A stretch of DNA of 36,315 nucleotides from an uncultured Geobacteraceae bacterium (GTDB lineage: Bacteria > Desulfobacterota > Desulfuromonadia > Geobacterales > CAIOGM01), in assembly GCA_903902345.1 (NCBI GenBank), contig CAIUUR010000415.1:1-36315 (forward strand), in the 5' to 3' direction. Shown one piece after another: positions 15,020 through 23,988 of the stretch. Within the stretch, counting starts at the first letter, position 1, and the number at the start of each line of letters is the position of its first letter. A program made the position numbers and the translations under genes. The notes beneath the pieces are model-generated. The model searched no databases and was not told where the DNA came from. It saw nothing but the letters and a program-made list of their open reading frames with translations.

Positions 15020-16144
15020 TTAACTGAACATCCCCATGACTTTGTCCAGAAAGCTCTTCCTCTGGGGATGGCAATCTTCCCCCCCCTCGCATGCCAACTG
15101 CTCCAGAAGCTCCCGCTGGCGACGAGTGAGGTTGGTGGGTGTCTCCACCTTCACCACCACATGCTGATCTCCCCGACCATACCCCTGCAACACCGGAACC
15201 CCCTTCCCCTTGAGACGGAAGGCCTTCCCCGACTGAGTCCCTTCGGGGATCTTCAAGCTGACCTTCCCGTCAAGGGTAGGAACCTCGATCTCGGTTCCCA
15301 GGGCCGCCTGGGTGAAATTGACGGGGATCTCGCAGATGATATCGTTTCCCTCCCGGACGAAAAGGGTGTGGGCTTTGACGGTGATGGCCACATAGAGGTC
15401 GCCGTTCTGCCCCCCCTTGGCCCCCTGTCCCCCCTCGCCGGTGAGCTTCAGGCGGTTTCCCGTCTCGACCCCTGGCGGAACCTTCACGGACAGAGTTTTC
15501 CGGTCCCGAACACTCCCTGTCCCCCGGCATTCCGGACAAGGACTTTCCACAATCTTCCCTTCACCCCGGCACTGAGTGCAAGGACGACTGACGCTGAAGA
15601 ATCCCTGCTGAAAGCGGACCTGACCGGCCCCACGACAGGTGGGACAGGTTTTCGCTTCGGTACCGCTCTTGGCGCCGCTCCCCTTGCAGGAACCGCACGC
15701 CTTGGTATAGGGAATCTCGACGCTCTTCTCCACTCCGAAGGCGGCCTGCTCAAAGCTGATCTCCAGATTGTACTGTAGATCATCTCCCCGTCGTCCCCTG
15801 CCACCTCCGCTCCGTTGACGCCCGCCACCGAAGATATCCCCGAAGATGTCACCGAAGATATCCCCGAAATCGAAGCCGGCCCCGGAGAAGCCGGCCCCCC
15901 CACCGCCGCTGCTCAGTCCGGCGTGGCCGAACCGGTCGTAGGTGGCCCGTTTTTCGGCGTCGGAGAGGACGGCGTAAGCCTCGGAGAGTTCCTTGAACTT
16001 CTCTTCCGACTCCTTGTCTCCGGGGTTCTTGTCGGGATGGTACGCAACGGCTAACCGCCGGTACGCCTTCTTGATCTCCGCCTCGGCAGCGTTCTTGTGG
16101 ACCTCAAGAATCTCATAATAATCACGTTTTTCGCCGTTAGCCAA
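15020..16144 (-). CDS. dnaJ: Chaperone protein DnaJ (Hsp40)
   Basis: A 374-residue full-length DnaJ that delivers substrates to DnaK and stimulates its ATPase. It has the J domain with His36-Pro37-Asp38, a Gly/Phe region with a threefold GDIF repeat, and four zinc-binding C-x2-C-x-G-x-G motifs ([32 protein letters not shown]), followed by the two substrate-binding beta domains. I place the start at a TTG (16144) giving [13 protein letters not shown], with AGGAGG five bases upstream; the frame is open to 16213 but the extra residues are not DnaJ-like. It is the last gene of the heat-shock operon, 141 bp beyond dnaK, with a large hairpin in that gap. Confidence 0.96.
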   Translation of the reverse strand: MANGEKRDYYEILEVHKNAAEAEIKKAYRRLAVAYHPDKNPGDKESEEKFKELSEAYAVLSDAEKRATYDRFGHAGLSSGGGGAGFSGAGFDFGDIFGDIFGDIFGGGRQRSGGGRGRRGDDLQYNLEISFEQAAFGVEKSVEIPYTKACGSCKGSGAKSGTEAKTCPTCRGAGQVRFQQGFFSVSRPCTQCRGEGKIVESPCPECRGTGSVRDRKTLSVKVPPGVETGNRLKLTGEGGQGAKGGQNGDLYVAITVKAHTLFVREGNDIICEIPVNFTQAALGTEIEVPTLDGKVSLKIPEGTQSGKAFRLKGKGVPVLQGYGRGDQHVVVKVETPTNLTRRQRELLEQLACEGGEDCHPQRKSFLDKVMGMFS

Positions 16145-16183
16145 AGCATCCTCCTGGCATGAGACAATGGGCGCGGGACGCGG

Positions 16184-16252
16184 GGGAAAACCGACGGCAA
16201 AAGGCGAAAGCACCCTTTTGACAGGATTCTTTCGCCTTTTGCCGGTTTTCCC
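16184..16252 (-). other. Large RNA hairpin between dnaK and dnaJ
   Basis: Arms at 16184-16210 and 16229-16252 pair over 24 bp with one 3-nt bulge and an 18-nt loop; the inner 15 bp (GGCAAAAGGCGAAAG and its complement) are perfect. On the minus transcript only CGGTTTTCCC follows, not a run of T. It could be a weak terminator, an RNA-processing site or an mRNA stabiliser that sets DnaJ levels below DnaK. Confidence 0.75.
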
Positions 16253-16285
16253 TAGCGCCTCGGGCCGAGAGCCAAGCGCCGGTTT

Positions 16286-18199
16286 TTATTTTTTATCGTC
16301 CTTGATCTCTTCAAAATCGGCGTCCACCACCTTCTCCCCCTTGGCCCCTTCCTCCTGGGGATGGGGCTCGCCCCCAGCCTCCCCTTGAGCCGTCTGGGAG
16401 TGAGCATAAACCGCCTCCGCCAGTTTGTGAGCCGACTGCATGAGGGTATCGCTCTTGCTCTTGATGGCGTCGGTGTCGTTGGCCTCCACAGACTTCTTCA
16501 GGTCGGCGATGGCGTCTTCGATCTTCTTCCGCTCGTCGGCGCCGATCTTCTCACCATATTCTTTGAGCGATTTCTCGGTCTGGTAGATGAGGCTGTCGGC
16601 CTGATTGCGAGCCTCAATGGCCTCGCGTTTTTTCTTGTCATCCGAAGCGTGGGCTTCGGCGTCACGAACCATCTTGTCTATTTCATCCTTGGAGAGCCCC
16701 GAGGAGGCGGTGATCCTGATGGACTGTTCCTTGCCGGTCCCCAGATCCTTGGCGGAGACATGAACAATACCGTTGGCGTCAATATCGAAGGTCACCTCCA
16801 CCTGCGGGATGCCGCGAGGGGCGGCAGGAATACCGGTCAGCTCGAAGTTACCCAGGGTCTTGTTATCACCCGCCATCTCCCGCTCTCCCTGGAGAACGTG
16901 GATGGTCACCGCCGGCTGATTGTCCGCCGCCGTGGAGAAGACCTGACTCTTCTTGCAGGGGATGGTGGTATTCTTCTCGATGAGGCGGGTCATGACGGCG
17001 CCCAGGGTCTCGATTCCCAGGGAGAGCGGGGTCACGTCCAGAAGGAGAACATCCTTCACGTCACCCTTCAAGACCCCCCCCTGGATGGCGGCGCCGATGG
17101 CCACCACCTCGTCGGGGTTGACTCCCTTGCTGGGAACTTTGTTGAAAACAGCCTGAACCTTCGCCGCCACCGCCGGCATCCGGGTCATGCCACCCACGAG
17201 AATTACCTCGTCGATGTCGCTGGCGGAAAGCCCGGCGTCCTTCAATGCCATGCGGCAGGGACCTTCCAGCTTGCCCAGAAGTTCGGCGCAGAGCGACTCC
17301 AGCTTGGCCCGGGTCAGCTTCAGGTTGAGGTGCTTGGGACCGGTGGCGTCGGCGGTGATGAAAGGGAGGTTGATGTCGGTCTCCATGGTGCCGGAGAGCT
17401 CGCACTTGGCCTTCTCTCCCGCTTCTTTCAGCCGCTGCAGCGCCATCTTGTCGCTACGCAGGTCGATCCCCTGCTCCTTCTTGAACTCGTCGGCAATCCA
17501 GTCGATGATCTTCTGGTCAAAATCCTCCCCACCCAGGAAGGTGTCACCGTTGGTAGACTTCACCTCGAAGACTCCGTCTCCCAGCTCCAGGATGGAGATA
17601 TCGAAGGTTCCCCCACCCAGGTCGAAGACGGCGATCTTTTCGTCTTTCTTCTTGTCCAATCCGTAGGCCAGAGCGGCGGCGGTGGGCTCGTTGATGATCC
17701 TCAGAACGTTGAGTCCGGCGATCTTGCCGGCGTCCTTGGTGGCCTGCCGCTGGGAGTCGTCAAAGTAGGCCGGCACCGTGATGACGGCATCGGTGACCTC
17801 CTCCCCCAGATAATCCTCGGCGGTCTTCTTCATCTTCTGGAGGACCATGGCCGAAATCTCCGGCGGAGAATACTTCTTGCCCCGCACGTCCACCCAGGCG
17901 TCACCATTGTCGGCCTTGATGATCTTGAACGGGGAGATGGCAATATCCTTACGCACGGCATCCGAGTCGAATTTCCGACCGATGAGCCGTTTGAGGGCAT
18001 AGAGGGTGTTTTCCGGGTTGGTAACCGCCTGCCGCTTGGCCTGCTGACCCACCGGACGCTCACCGCTGTCGGTGAAAGCAACCATGGACGGCGTTGTCCG
18101 GTTCCCCTCGGAATTGGCTATGACGACCGGCTCACCCCCCTCCATGATAGCTACGCAAGAGTTGGTGGTGCCAAGGTCGATACCGATTACTTTACTCAT
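16286..18199 (-). CDS. dnaK: Chaperone protein DnaK (Hsp70)
   Basis: A 637-residue Hsp70 from the ATG at 18199 ([15 protein letters not shown]), the conserved beginning of the family. The ATPase domain has [20 protein letters not shown] and [11 protein letters not shown]; the substrate-binding domain ([16 protein letters not shown] onward) and an Ala/Glu/Asp-rich C-terminal lid follow, ending in EEIKDDKK. It folds nascent and damaged proteins with DnaJ and GrpE. GGGAGGAAC lies about 9 nt before the start. The open frame extends 22 codons further upstream but those residues are not Hsp70-like. It is separated from grpE by 217 bp holding a heptamer array, which is unusually long for this operon. 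Confidence 0.98.
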   Translation of the reverse strand: MSKVIGIDLGTTNSCVAIMEGGEPVVIANSEGNRTTPSMVAFTDSGERPVGQQAKRQAVTNPENTLYALKRLIGRKFDSDAVRKDIAISPFKIIKADNGDAWVDVRGKKYSPPEISAMVLQKMKKTAEDYLGEEVTDAVITVPAYFDDSQRQATKDAGKIAGLNVLRIINEPTAAALAYGLDKKKDEKIAVFDLGGGTFDISILELGDGVFEVKSTNGDTFLGGEDFDQKIIDWIADEFKKEQGIDLRSDKMALQRLKEAGEKAKCELSGTMETDINLPFITADATGPKHLNLKLTRAKLESLCAELLGKLEGPCRMALKDAGLSASDIDEVILVGGMTRMPAVAAKVQAVFNKVPSKGVNPDEVVAIGAAIQGGVLKGDVKDVLLLDVTPLSLGIETLGAVMTRLIEKNTTIPCKKSQVFSTAADNQPAVTIHVLQGEREMAGDNKTLGNFELTGIPAAPRGIPQVEVTFDIDANGIVHVSAKDLGTGKEQSIRITASSGLSKDEIDKMVRDAEAHASDDKKKREAIEARNQADSLIYQTEKSLKEYGEKIGADERKKIEDAIADLKKSVEANDTDAIKSKSDTLMQSAHKLAEAVYAHSQTAQGEAGGEPHPQEEGAKGEKVVDADFEEIKDDKK

Positions 18200-18296
18200 G
18201 ACTGGTGTTCCTCCCTTATTCGAATCTGTTATCTTCAAGCTAGTAACTGCCGCCGGGAAAAACAAGGCCCGGGGGAAAAAAATGTTCCGAGTCCAG

Positions 18297-18380
18297 GGTT
18301 CAAGGTTCAGGGTTCAAGGTTCAGGGTTCAAGGTCCAAGGTTCAAGGTTCGAGGTTCAAGGTTCGAGGTTCGAGGTTCGA
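18297..18380. repeat. Array of twelve 7-bp repeats between grpE and dnaK
   Basis: Twelve consecutive heptamers of the form GGTTCAA / GGTTCAG / GGTTCGA run from 18297 to 18380 without a break (one has GGTCCAA). They are followed by a 10-bp-arm palindrome GTTCGAGGTT-N3-AACCTCGAAC ending at about 18395. The array is non-coding and differs from CRISPR arrays in unit size and lack of spacers. Similar GTTCAAG tracts occur in other bacterial genomes (from memory). Confidence 0.85.
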
Positions 18381-18416
18381 GGTTTTCAACCTCGAACTCT
18401 GAACGTTGAACTGATG

Positions 18417-19019
18417 TTATTGGGGCGCCTTCGCTACGGTGACCATGGCCGGTCGCAGCAGGCGATCGTTGAGCAGATATCCCTTTTGGAACTCCAGGAC
18501 CACGGTGTTGGGCTCCTGGTCGGCGGTCTCCACATGGGCCATGGCCTGGTGAAAGGCCGAGTCGAAGAGTGCCCCCTTGGTCTCGATGGTGGTGACGCCG
18601 AACTTTTTCAGGGAAGCAAGGAGCATGGCGAGGGTCATTTTTACCCCCTCTATGATGGCCGCACCGTTGTCGTCGCCGGCATGCTCCAGCGCCCGCTCCA
18701 GGTTGTCCACCGAAGGGAGGATCTCCTGGATCAGGTTCTCGTTGCCGTACTTGAAGAGATCCTCCTTCTCCTTCTGGAACCGCTTCCGGAGGTTTTCCAG
18801 GTCGGCCCGCTCCCGAAGAAACTTGTCCCAGTTGATCTTGGCCTCGGATTCTTTCTCCTCCAAGGCCGCCTGCAGTACGCTGAGGGGATCCTCCTCCACA
18901 ACGATGTGGTCCACCCCCACTCCGTCCACTATCTCCGCCAACTCTTCGTGATGCTCTTCACTATGCTTCTTGTTCACGTCCTTCTCTCCTTTGCGATTCT
19001 GCAACCAGGTTCGGAGCAC
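18417..19019 (-). CDS. grpE: Nucleotide exchange factor GrpE
   Basis: A 200-residue GrpE that releases ADP from DnaK. The acidic N-terminus is followed by a long coiled coil ([21 protein letters not shown]-like region, about 85-115) and the C-terminal beta domain with the signature [17 protein letters not shown] and [21 protein letters not shown]. The start is not settled: the GTG at 19019 has AAGGAG five bases upstream, and a second GTG at 18977 also has AAGGAG, giving 186 residues. It is 18 bp after hrcA and shares its promoter. Confidence 0.95.
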   Translation of the reverse strand: MLRTWLQNRKGEKDVNKKHSEEHHEELAEIVDGVGVDHIVVEEDPLSVLQAALEEKESEAKINWDKFLRERADLENLRKRFQKEKEDLFKYGNENLIQEILPSVDNLERALEHAGDDNGAAIIEGVKMTLAMLLASLKKFGVTTIETKGALFDSAFHQAMAHVETADQEPNTVVLEFQKGYLLNDRLLRPAMVTVAKAPQ

Positions 19020-19037
19020 GGCGTCTCCTTTATGTAG

Positions 19038-20090
19038 TTAAGTGATTGCCGGCAGATGCTGCTCGCCGGAGTGGAGAAGCCTGCTCACGAGACGGGCCGT
19101 ATAATCAACGATGGGGATGACACTGGCATACCCCATCCGGGTGGGTCCGATGACCCCCAGAACTCCCAGTTTACGTGAACCGCTCCGGTAAGCGGAGGTG
19201 ATGACGCTCATTCCCCCCGGATTAAGATTGGTCTCGGTACCAATGAAAATTTGCACCCCGTCCGCCGCCAGACAGCGGTCCAGCAGTTGCAGGAGCTGCC
19301 CCTTCTCTTCGAACCCCCGAAAGAGCTCCTTCATGCGACCGGCTTCGGCAAACTCCGGCTGGTTGAAGAAGGTGGCCTGTCCCTCGATGAAGAGGTCGGC
19401 CTCGGTCTCGACGAGCGCCTGCTTGGAGAGGCGAAGAGCTTTATCCAGCAGGGCATCATGGACCACCCGGTCGTTCTGCATCTGTTCGATGAGCCGGCGC
19501 CGGACCTCGGTCATGGGAAGCCCCTGTAGAAGTGAGTTCAGGTAGTTGGTCATCCGGACCAGCTCTTCGCCGGAAATATCCTCCTGCACCTCCACCAGCT
19601 TGTTGTGCACGATGCCATGCTCCGTGACAAGAATCGCCAGGAGTCGTTTCCCCCCCAGCTTCACGAACTCCAGATGACGGAGGACGTTCTCGGTGAACCG
19701 GGGGGCAAGGACGATTCCCGCATATCGGGAGAGGGATGAGAGCATCCGGCTCGTCTCCCGGAGGATACGGGAGGCATCCCCACCCTGGAGCGGAAGGCGT
19801 TCCAGGAGCTGCTCTTCATGGTCAAAGCTGACCTTCCCCACCTGGAGCAGAGTCGTGACATAAAAACGGTACGCCCGATCGGTGGGGATCCTCCCCGCCG
19901 AGGTGTGGGGTGAGGAGAGGAACCCCAACTCTTCCAGATCGGCCATGACGTTGCGCACCGAGGCCGACGAAAGATTAACCCCAGGCCGCCGGGTAAGGGT
20001 ACGGCTCCCCACCGGTTCCGCGGTGACGATGTACTCCTCTATGATGGCCTGGAGGATCTGTCTGCTGCGGTCGTTCAGATTACCAGGCAT
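19038..20090 (-). CDS. hrcA: Heat-inducible transcription repressor HrcA
   Basis: A 350-residue HrcA starting at the ATG at 20090 (MPGNLNDRSRQIL). The N-terminal winged helix (LSSASVRNVMADLEELGFL) is followed by SPHTSAGRIPTDRAYRFYV, the family signature, and a C-terminal sensor domain ending VVDYTARLVSRLL-like. HrcA binds the CIRCE operator and represses the chaperone operon until heat stress titrates GroEL. The perfect CIRCE 19 bp upstream of the start shows autoregulation. The open frame runs further upstream through CIRCE but that part is the untranslated leader. Confidence 0.97.
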   Translation of the reverse strand: MPGNLNDRSRQILQAIIEEYIVTAEPVGSRTLTRRPGVNLSSASVRNVMADLEELGFLSSPHTSAGRIPTDRAYRFYVTTLLQVGKVSFDHEEQLLERLPLQGGDASRILRETSRMLSSLSRYAGIVLAPRFTENVLRHLEFVKLGGKRLLAILVTEHGIVHNKLVEVQEDISGEELVRMTNYLNSLLQGLPMTEVRRRLIEQMQNDRVVHDALLDKALRLSKQALVETEADLFIEGQATFFNQPEFAEAGRMKELFRGFEEKGQLLQLLDRCLAADGVQIFIGTETNLNPGGMSVITSAYRSGSRKLGVLGVIGPTRMGYASVIPIVDYTARLVSRLLHSGEQHLPAIT

Positions 20091-20108
20091 GGCCTCACCG
20101 TGTACGAA

Positions 20109-20135
20109 TTGGCACTCCCGAATCAGGAGTGCCAA
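20109..20135 (-). promoter_or_regulatory. CIRCE operator (HrcA binding site)
   Basis: TTGGCACTC-N9-GAGTGCCAA: a perfect 9-bp inverted repeat with the canonical 9-bp spacer (consensus TTAGCACTC-N9-GAGTGCTAA, with a compensating A-to-G/T-to-C pair). Symmetry extends to AATT on both sides. It lies just downstream of the -10 box and overlaps the expected transcription start of hrcA. Confidence 0.96.
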
Positions 20136-20139
20136 TTCA

Positions 20140-20168
20140 TAGATAACAACGGAGCGCCCCTTTGTCAA
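20140..20168 (-). promoter_or_regulatory. Sigma-70 promoter of the hrcA-grpE-dnaK-dnaJ operon
   Basis: TTGACA (20163-20168), exactly 17 bp, then TATCTA (20140-20145) on the minus strand. The -10 box ends 5 bp before the CIRCE operator, so HrcA would block initiation. The promoter begins 13 bp after the hemW stop codon. Confidence 0.85.
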
Positions 20169-20180
20169 GGAGATTGACCG

Positions 20181-21386
20181 TCAGACGAATTTTACGATAA
20201 TCTGGTTGGAGAGGATGAGGAGCGGGACGGGGATGGCCAGACGACTGCCACGGCGTTGGAGGAGACCGGTGGCGAGGAGGGATTCGATCTCCGGGCCATA
20301 CACCTCCCCAACGGATTCGCCGAAAGTTTCCCGAAACCGCTCCATATCCACCCCGTCTGTCGTCCTCAGACCCAGAAAAAAGGTTTCCGCCATGGCATCC
20401 TCACGGCTGAGTTCCCCACACCCTTCCGGGGGGAGCCCCCCTGCGGCAAGGAAGTGAAGATACTCCAACGGGTCATGGGGGTTGTGCCAGCGGCGGCCAA
20501 AGGAGGGAGTGGCAAGAAACGAATGGGCCGCCGCGCCGAATCCCAGATAGGGGTCCCTCCTCCAGTAAACCTGGTTGTGTCGGGAGCGGCGACCGGGACG
20601 GGCGAAACTGGAGATTTCATACTGTTCGTAGCCGGCCTCGCCGAGAATATCCGTCGTCATCCGGAACATGAGCGCCCCCGCCTCCTCGTCGGGGAGCGCC
20701 ACCCCTCCCACTTCCCAAAGGCGCTGCAGGGGAGTCCCCTCCTCCAGGGTGAGGCCGTAGGCGGAGATATGCTCGGGACCAAGCGCCACCCCCTGCCGAA
20801 GCTCCTCCCGCCACGCATCGGGTGTCTGGCCGGGAAGGGAGTGGATGAGGTCGAGGCTCAGATTATCAAAACCCGCACTCCGCGCTCCCGCCACCGCATC
20901 TACCGCCTCCCTGGCGGTATGCACCCTCCCTAGGGTCGCCAGCATCCGGTCATCGAAGGATTGGATCCCCAGTGAAATACGGTTCGCCCCGGCAGCGCGA
21001 AAGCCGGCCAGGCTCTCACCTGTCACCGTCCCCGGATTGGCCTCCAGGGTAATCTCGCCATCGGGAACAAGCCCGTAACATTCCACCGCCGTTCGGACGA
21101 AGCGGGCGACCAGTTCCGGCGGGAGGAGCGACGGTGTACCTCCCCCCAGATAAAGGGTCTCCGCCGTCATCGAACCGCCCAGTGACGCGGCCCGCAGCTC
21201 CATCTCCCGGATGACTCCGGCGCCGTACTCGTCCAGGGGAATTCCGGAATCGGCGGAGGAGGCGAAGTCACAGTAGGCGCATTTCTTCACGCAAAACGGA
21301 ATATGAATGTACAGGGAAAGGCGCTTACGAATTATGGATTGCGAATTACGGATATGCAGCGGCACTCCCTCCCTACGGGGCGACAT
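20181..21386 (-). CDS. hemW: Radical SAM heme chaperone HemW (CPO-III-like)
   Basis: A protein of up to 401 residues with the radical SAM cysteines in YIHIPFCVKKCAYCDF (C-x3-C-x2-C). LYLGGGTPSLLP, EANPGTV and NRISLGIQSFDD blocks follow, all typical of HemW/HemN-like proteins. HemW inserts heme into respiratory enzymes; coproporphyrinogen oxidase HemN would carry a longer N-terminus and different motifs. The start is uncertain: from the ATG at 21386, about 24 residues precede LSLYIHIPFC and look like translated intergenic DNA. No better ATG exists downstream; a GTG at 21365 is an alternative. It lies upstream of hrcA in the same direction but hrcA has its own promoter. Confidence 0.92.
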   Translation of the reverse strand: MSPRREGVPLHIRNSQSIIRKRLSLYIHIPFCVKKCAYCDFASSADSGIPLDEYGAGVIREMELRAASLGGSMTAETLYLGGGTPSLLPPELVARFVRTAVECYGLVPDGEITLEANPGTVTGESLAGFRAAGANRISLGIQSFDDRMLATLGRVHTAREAVDAVAGARSAGFDNLSLDLIHSLPGQTPDAWREELRQGVALGPEHISAYGLTLEEGTPLQRLWEVGGVALPDEEAGALMFRMTTDILGEAGYEQYEISSFARPGRRSRHNQVYWRRDPYLGFGAAAHSFLATPSFGRRWHNPHDPLEYLHFLAAGGLPPEGCGELSREDAMAETFFLGLRTTDGVDMERFRETFGESVGEVYGPEIESLLATGLLQRRGSRLAIPVPLLILSNQIIVKFV

Positions 21387-21408
21387 AGTAGTACCGGTTC
21401 AGGTCCAG

Positions 21409-21471
21409 GAGTCGTAGGGTGTGCATGGGGTCATCGTGTGCACCATAAACCCGGTGCGCACCCTACGACTC
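21409..21471. repeat. Inverted repeat upstream of hemW
   Basis: GAGTCGTAGGGTG (21409-21421) and its exact inverse CACCCTACGACTC (21459-21471) flank 37 bp; pairing continues inward with one mismatch (TGC/GCG). GTAGGGTGCGCAC-type palindromes are dispersed in many bacterial genomes (from memory). It lies between the toxin gene and hemW and could act as a terminator-like stem on either strand. Confidence 0.75.
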
Positions 21472-21508
21472 ACTGGGCCTACTCCACAACAGGATGACGC
21501 GGAATCGG

Positions 21509-21793
21509 TCAGATGCTATGAAGCCACTTCCGGGAGGTGTGGTATACGCGCAACACCTGAATGCTCTCTTCCTTTATCCGATAGGGAACGATGTAGGGTG
21601 TTCCGGCTACGACAAGTTCTTTGGTCCCCGGAATCCGGCCTGACCGGCCGATGCCTGGGTGGTGCGCCAGACAAGCAACAGCCTTAACAATTTCAAGCGC
21701 AACACGGGCGGCGGCAACGGGATTGTCCTTGGCAATATACTCCTCGGCGGCATCCAGATCCAGTTCTGCTTGTCTGAGCCATCTAACCCTCAA
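21509..21793 (-). CDS. ParE/RelE-family toxin
   Basis: A 94-residue basic protein starting at a TTG (21793) with GGAG upstream; the frame runs to 21814. It reads LRVRWLRQAELDLDAAEEYIA ... ELVVAGTPYIVPYRI ... IQVLRVYHTSRKW, the ParE/RelE fold with conserved C-terminal Arg and aromatic residues. Family members poison DNA gyrase (ParE) or cleave mRNA (RelE); ParE is favoured by the opening sequence. Its start overlaps the end of the antitoxin gene by 11 bp, the usual coupled arrangement. Confidence 0.85.
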   Translation of the reverse strand: MRVRWLRQAELDLDAAEEYIAKDNPVAAARVALEIVKAVACLAHHPGIGRSGRIPGTKELVVAGTPYIVPYRIKEESIQVLRVYHTSRKWLHSI

Positions 21794-22034
21794 TTTTAGC
21801 GCTCCATTTCGCAATCATATCATCTTGATCTATCCATTGGGCATCCGGGTTATCCGCTTCAGCTATGGCGTCCTGAATTCCCTTCAACTGCCATTCGTTT
21901 ACCTCAAGATACTGCTCAAGGGCTTCTTCCGTCATTGAAGATTTCGAACGTCTGGTCGCGTGGGCCAAAGCGTCCAGCCGTGTTTTCGTTGTCGGTTTGA
22001 GGCGAATTGTCAAGTTTTTTGCGGTATTGATCAT
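21783..22034 (-). CDS. Ribbon-helix-helix antitoxin (CopG/ParD-like)
   Basis: An 83-residue protein from the ATG at 22034 (MINTAKNLTIRLKPTTKTRLDALAHAT) with a ribbon-helix-helix DNA-binding N-terminus (NLTIRLKPTTKTRLDALA, RSKSSMTEEALEQYL) and an acidic C-terminal tail that would wrap the toxin. A frame extends to 22064 but GAGGAGACG before the internal ATG decides the start. With the overlapping toxin gene it forms a type II toxin-antitoxin pair inserted between proA and hemW. It should repress its own operon. Confidence 0.85.
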   Translation of the reverse strand: MINTAKNLTIRLKPTTKTRLDALAHATRRSKSSMTEEALEQYLEVNEWQLKGIQDAIAEADNPDAQWIDQDDMIAKWSAKIEG

Positions 22035-22124
22035 GGTCGTCTCCTCAACAGGCTGCGGAGTCACATGTTTCCCACGCTCCTGCGCGGGACGATAAAAATG
22101 GTCCCATTTAACCCTCCCCGAACA

Positions 22125-23381
22125 TCACTCCCTGATCTGCCCGTCGCCGTAGACGATGAACTTGGTGGTGGTGAGATCCTCCAGCCCCATGGGTCCGAAG
22201 GAGTGGAGCTTGGTGGTGGAGATGCCGATCTCCGCCCCCAACCCCAGCTGGTTGCCGTCGGCGAAACGGGTGGAGGCGTTAACCACCACACAGCTGGAAT
22301 TGACTTCGCGGATGAACCGCTGGGCATTATGGTAATCCGCAGTGATAATCACCTCCGTATGAAGCGAACCGTAACGATTGATATGGTCCACCGCCTCGTC
22401 AAAACCATCCACCACCCGGCAGGCCAGGATCAGATCCAGATACTCGGCGTACCAGTCCTCCTCGGTGGCGGTGACGGCGGCCGAGGCGAACTGCCGGAAA
22501 CAGTCATCGCCACGGAGCTCCACCCCCATCCCCGTAAGGGTGGCGGCGATGCGAGGGATGAAGGTTTCAGCCACATCCTTGTGGATGAGAAGGGTCTCCA
22601 GGGCGTTGCAGACACCGGGACGCTGGGTCTTGGCGTTGACGATGATCCGCTCCGCCATGGCGAAGTCGGCCGCGGCATCCACGAAAAGATGGCAGACCCC
22701 CTTGTAATGCTTGATGACCGGAATCCTTGAGTTTTCCACCACGAACCGGATGAGGCTCTCCCCCCCCCGGGGGATGATAAGGTCGATGCACTCCTCCTGC
22801 TTCAGCATCTCCAGCACCCCTTCCCTCTCCGTGAAGGGGATCACCGCCAGGGCGGCTTCCGGGACCCCGGCGCGGCGCAACTCCCCACGCAGGATCGCGG
22901 CGATGGCCATGTTGGAGTGAAACGCCTCGGAGCCCCCTCGGAGGATGACGCCGTTCCCCGCCTTGAGGCAGAGAGCCGCGGCGTCGGCGGTAACGTTGGG
23001 GCGCGATTCGAAGATGATGCCGATGACCCCCAGCGGTATCCGCATCTTCCCCACCATGAGTTCGTTGGGGCGTTTCCACATCTTGGTCACCTCCCCCACC
23101 GGGTCGGGGAGAAGCGCCACCTGGCGCAGTCCGTCGGCCATGGCCGCAATCCGTTTACCGTCCAGCATGAGCCGATCCAGCAGGGGGGCGGACAAACCCT
23201 TTTCCTCCCCCGCAACCAGGTCTTTCATGTTCTCCACCATGAGCGTCTCCGTGGCCGCCACCAGGGCATCGGCCATGGCGGTGAGGAGGTCGTTCTTGAC
23301 CGTAGTGGGTAGCCGGGCGATGAGATGGGAGGCGTTGCGGGCATCCCGGGCAATGACGGCAATCTGTTGGGCGATGGTCAT
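22125..23381 (-). CDS. proA: Gamma-glutamyl phosphate reductase
   Basis: A 418-residue member of the aldehyde dehydrogenase superfamily that reduces gamma-glutamyl phosphate with NADPH to glutamate semialdehyde, the second step of proline synthesis. The catalytic Cys lies in KTQRPGVCNALETLL, and IIPRGGESLIRFV and the C-terminal GLGAEIGISTTKLHSFGPMGLEDLTTTK block are diagnostic. Its start overlaps the stop of the Uma2-family gene by 4 bp (ATGA), so it is translated in the proB-uma2-proA operon. No terminator is evident after its stop. Confidence 0.97.
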   Translation of the reverse strand: MTIAQQIAVIARDARNASHLIARLPTTVKNDLLTAMADALVAATETLMVENMKDLVAGEEKGLSAPLLDRLMLDGKRIAAMADGLRQVALLPDPVGEVTKMWKRPNELMVGKMRIPLGVIGIIFESRPNVTADAAALCLKAGNGVILRGGSEAFHSNMAIAAILRGELRRAGVPEAALAVIPFTEREGVLEMLKQEECIDLIIPRGGESLIRFVVENSRIPVIKHYKGVCHLFVDAAADFAMAERIIVNAKTQRPGVCNALETLLIHKDVAETFIPRIAATLTGMGVELRGDDCFRQFASAAVTATEEDWYAEYLDLILACRVVDGFDEAVDHINRYGSLHTEVIITADYHNAQRFIREVNSSCVVVNASTRFADGNQLGLGAEIGISTTKLHSFGPMGLEDLTTTKFIVYGDGQIRE

Positions 23382-23968
23382 GGTACCGACTCCTTTGCCG
23401 CCGTGGACGGCGGCTCCTTATCAAAAATTTCCCAGAGGTTTAGTCTCAGTTCCGGAAAGGCAAATGACGTCAGGCTCTCATCCCAGTTGAAGATATCCGG
23501 CATCCCGTACCCCCCGTCCATCAGCTTATGACGCTCCACCATCTCGTCATCGGGAGAGACTACCAGATACTCCCGAACTCCGAACCGTTCGTAGAGCATC
23601 CGCTTTTCACGACGGTCTCTGAGTCGGGTAGAGGGAGAGGTAATCTCCACCACCAAGTCGGGAGCACCCTGGATATTCTCATCGGTGATCTTCTTACCGT
23701 CGCAGACCACAAACACATCAGGCTGAACGACGGTCTCTTCGTCAAGCACCACATCGGTGGGGGCGTCGAAGGGGACGCACCCCTTACCTCGGAAAAAAGT
23801 CCGCATCTCGCCGAAAAAGTTACCGGCGATACGCTGGTGCCGTATGCGAGGCGCCGGTGTCATGGCGTACGGCACGCCGTCAATAAGCTCCCACCGCTCA
23901 TCGTCGGGCCAGTTTCGGTAATCGGCATAGGTAAACCGGGGTTCAAGCTTCAGAGCGGTGGACGGCAT
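23378..23968 (-). CDS. Uma2 family (DUF820) putative endonuclease
   Basis: A 196-residue protein with the Uma2 pattern: YRNWPDDERWELIDGVPYAM at the N-terminus, VVQPDVFVVCD, GAPDLVVEITSPST and DRREKRMLYERFGVREYLVVSP. D, E and K are placed as in a PD-(D/E)xK nuclease fold. The function of this large, scattered family is not known. It is unusual here because it lies inside the proline operon: 20 bp after proB and overlapping the start of proA by 4 bp. GGAG seven bases upstream supports the ATG at 23968. Confidence 0.9.
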   Translation of the reverse strand: MPSTALKLEPRFTYADYRNWPDDERWELIDGVPYAMTPAPRIRHQRIAGNFFGEMRTFFRGKGCVPFDAPTDVVLDEETVVQPDVFVVCDGKKITDENIQGAPDLVVEITSPSTRLRDRREKRMLYERFGVREYLVVSPDDEMVERHKLMDGGYGMPDIFNWDESLTSFAFPELRLNLWEIFDKEPPSTAAKESVP

Positions 23969-23988
23969 GATTCGTCTCCTCTGTTCCC

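Noticed and set aside
18297-18380. CRISPR array in the grpE-dnaK gap
   Set aside because: The units are 7 bp and contiguous, with no spacers and no cas genes.
16361-18409. A 682-codon open frame on the plus strand opposite dnaK
   Set aside because: It is entirely antisense to dnaK, which has family-wide identity. The long frame results from the codon bias of dnaK. No ribosome binding site or recognisable domain.
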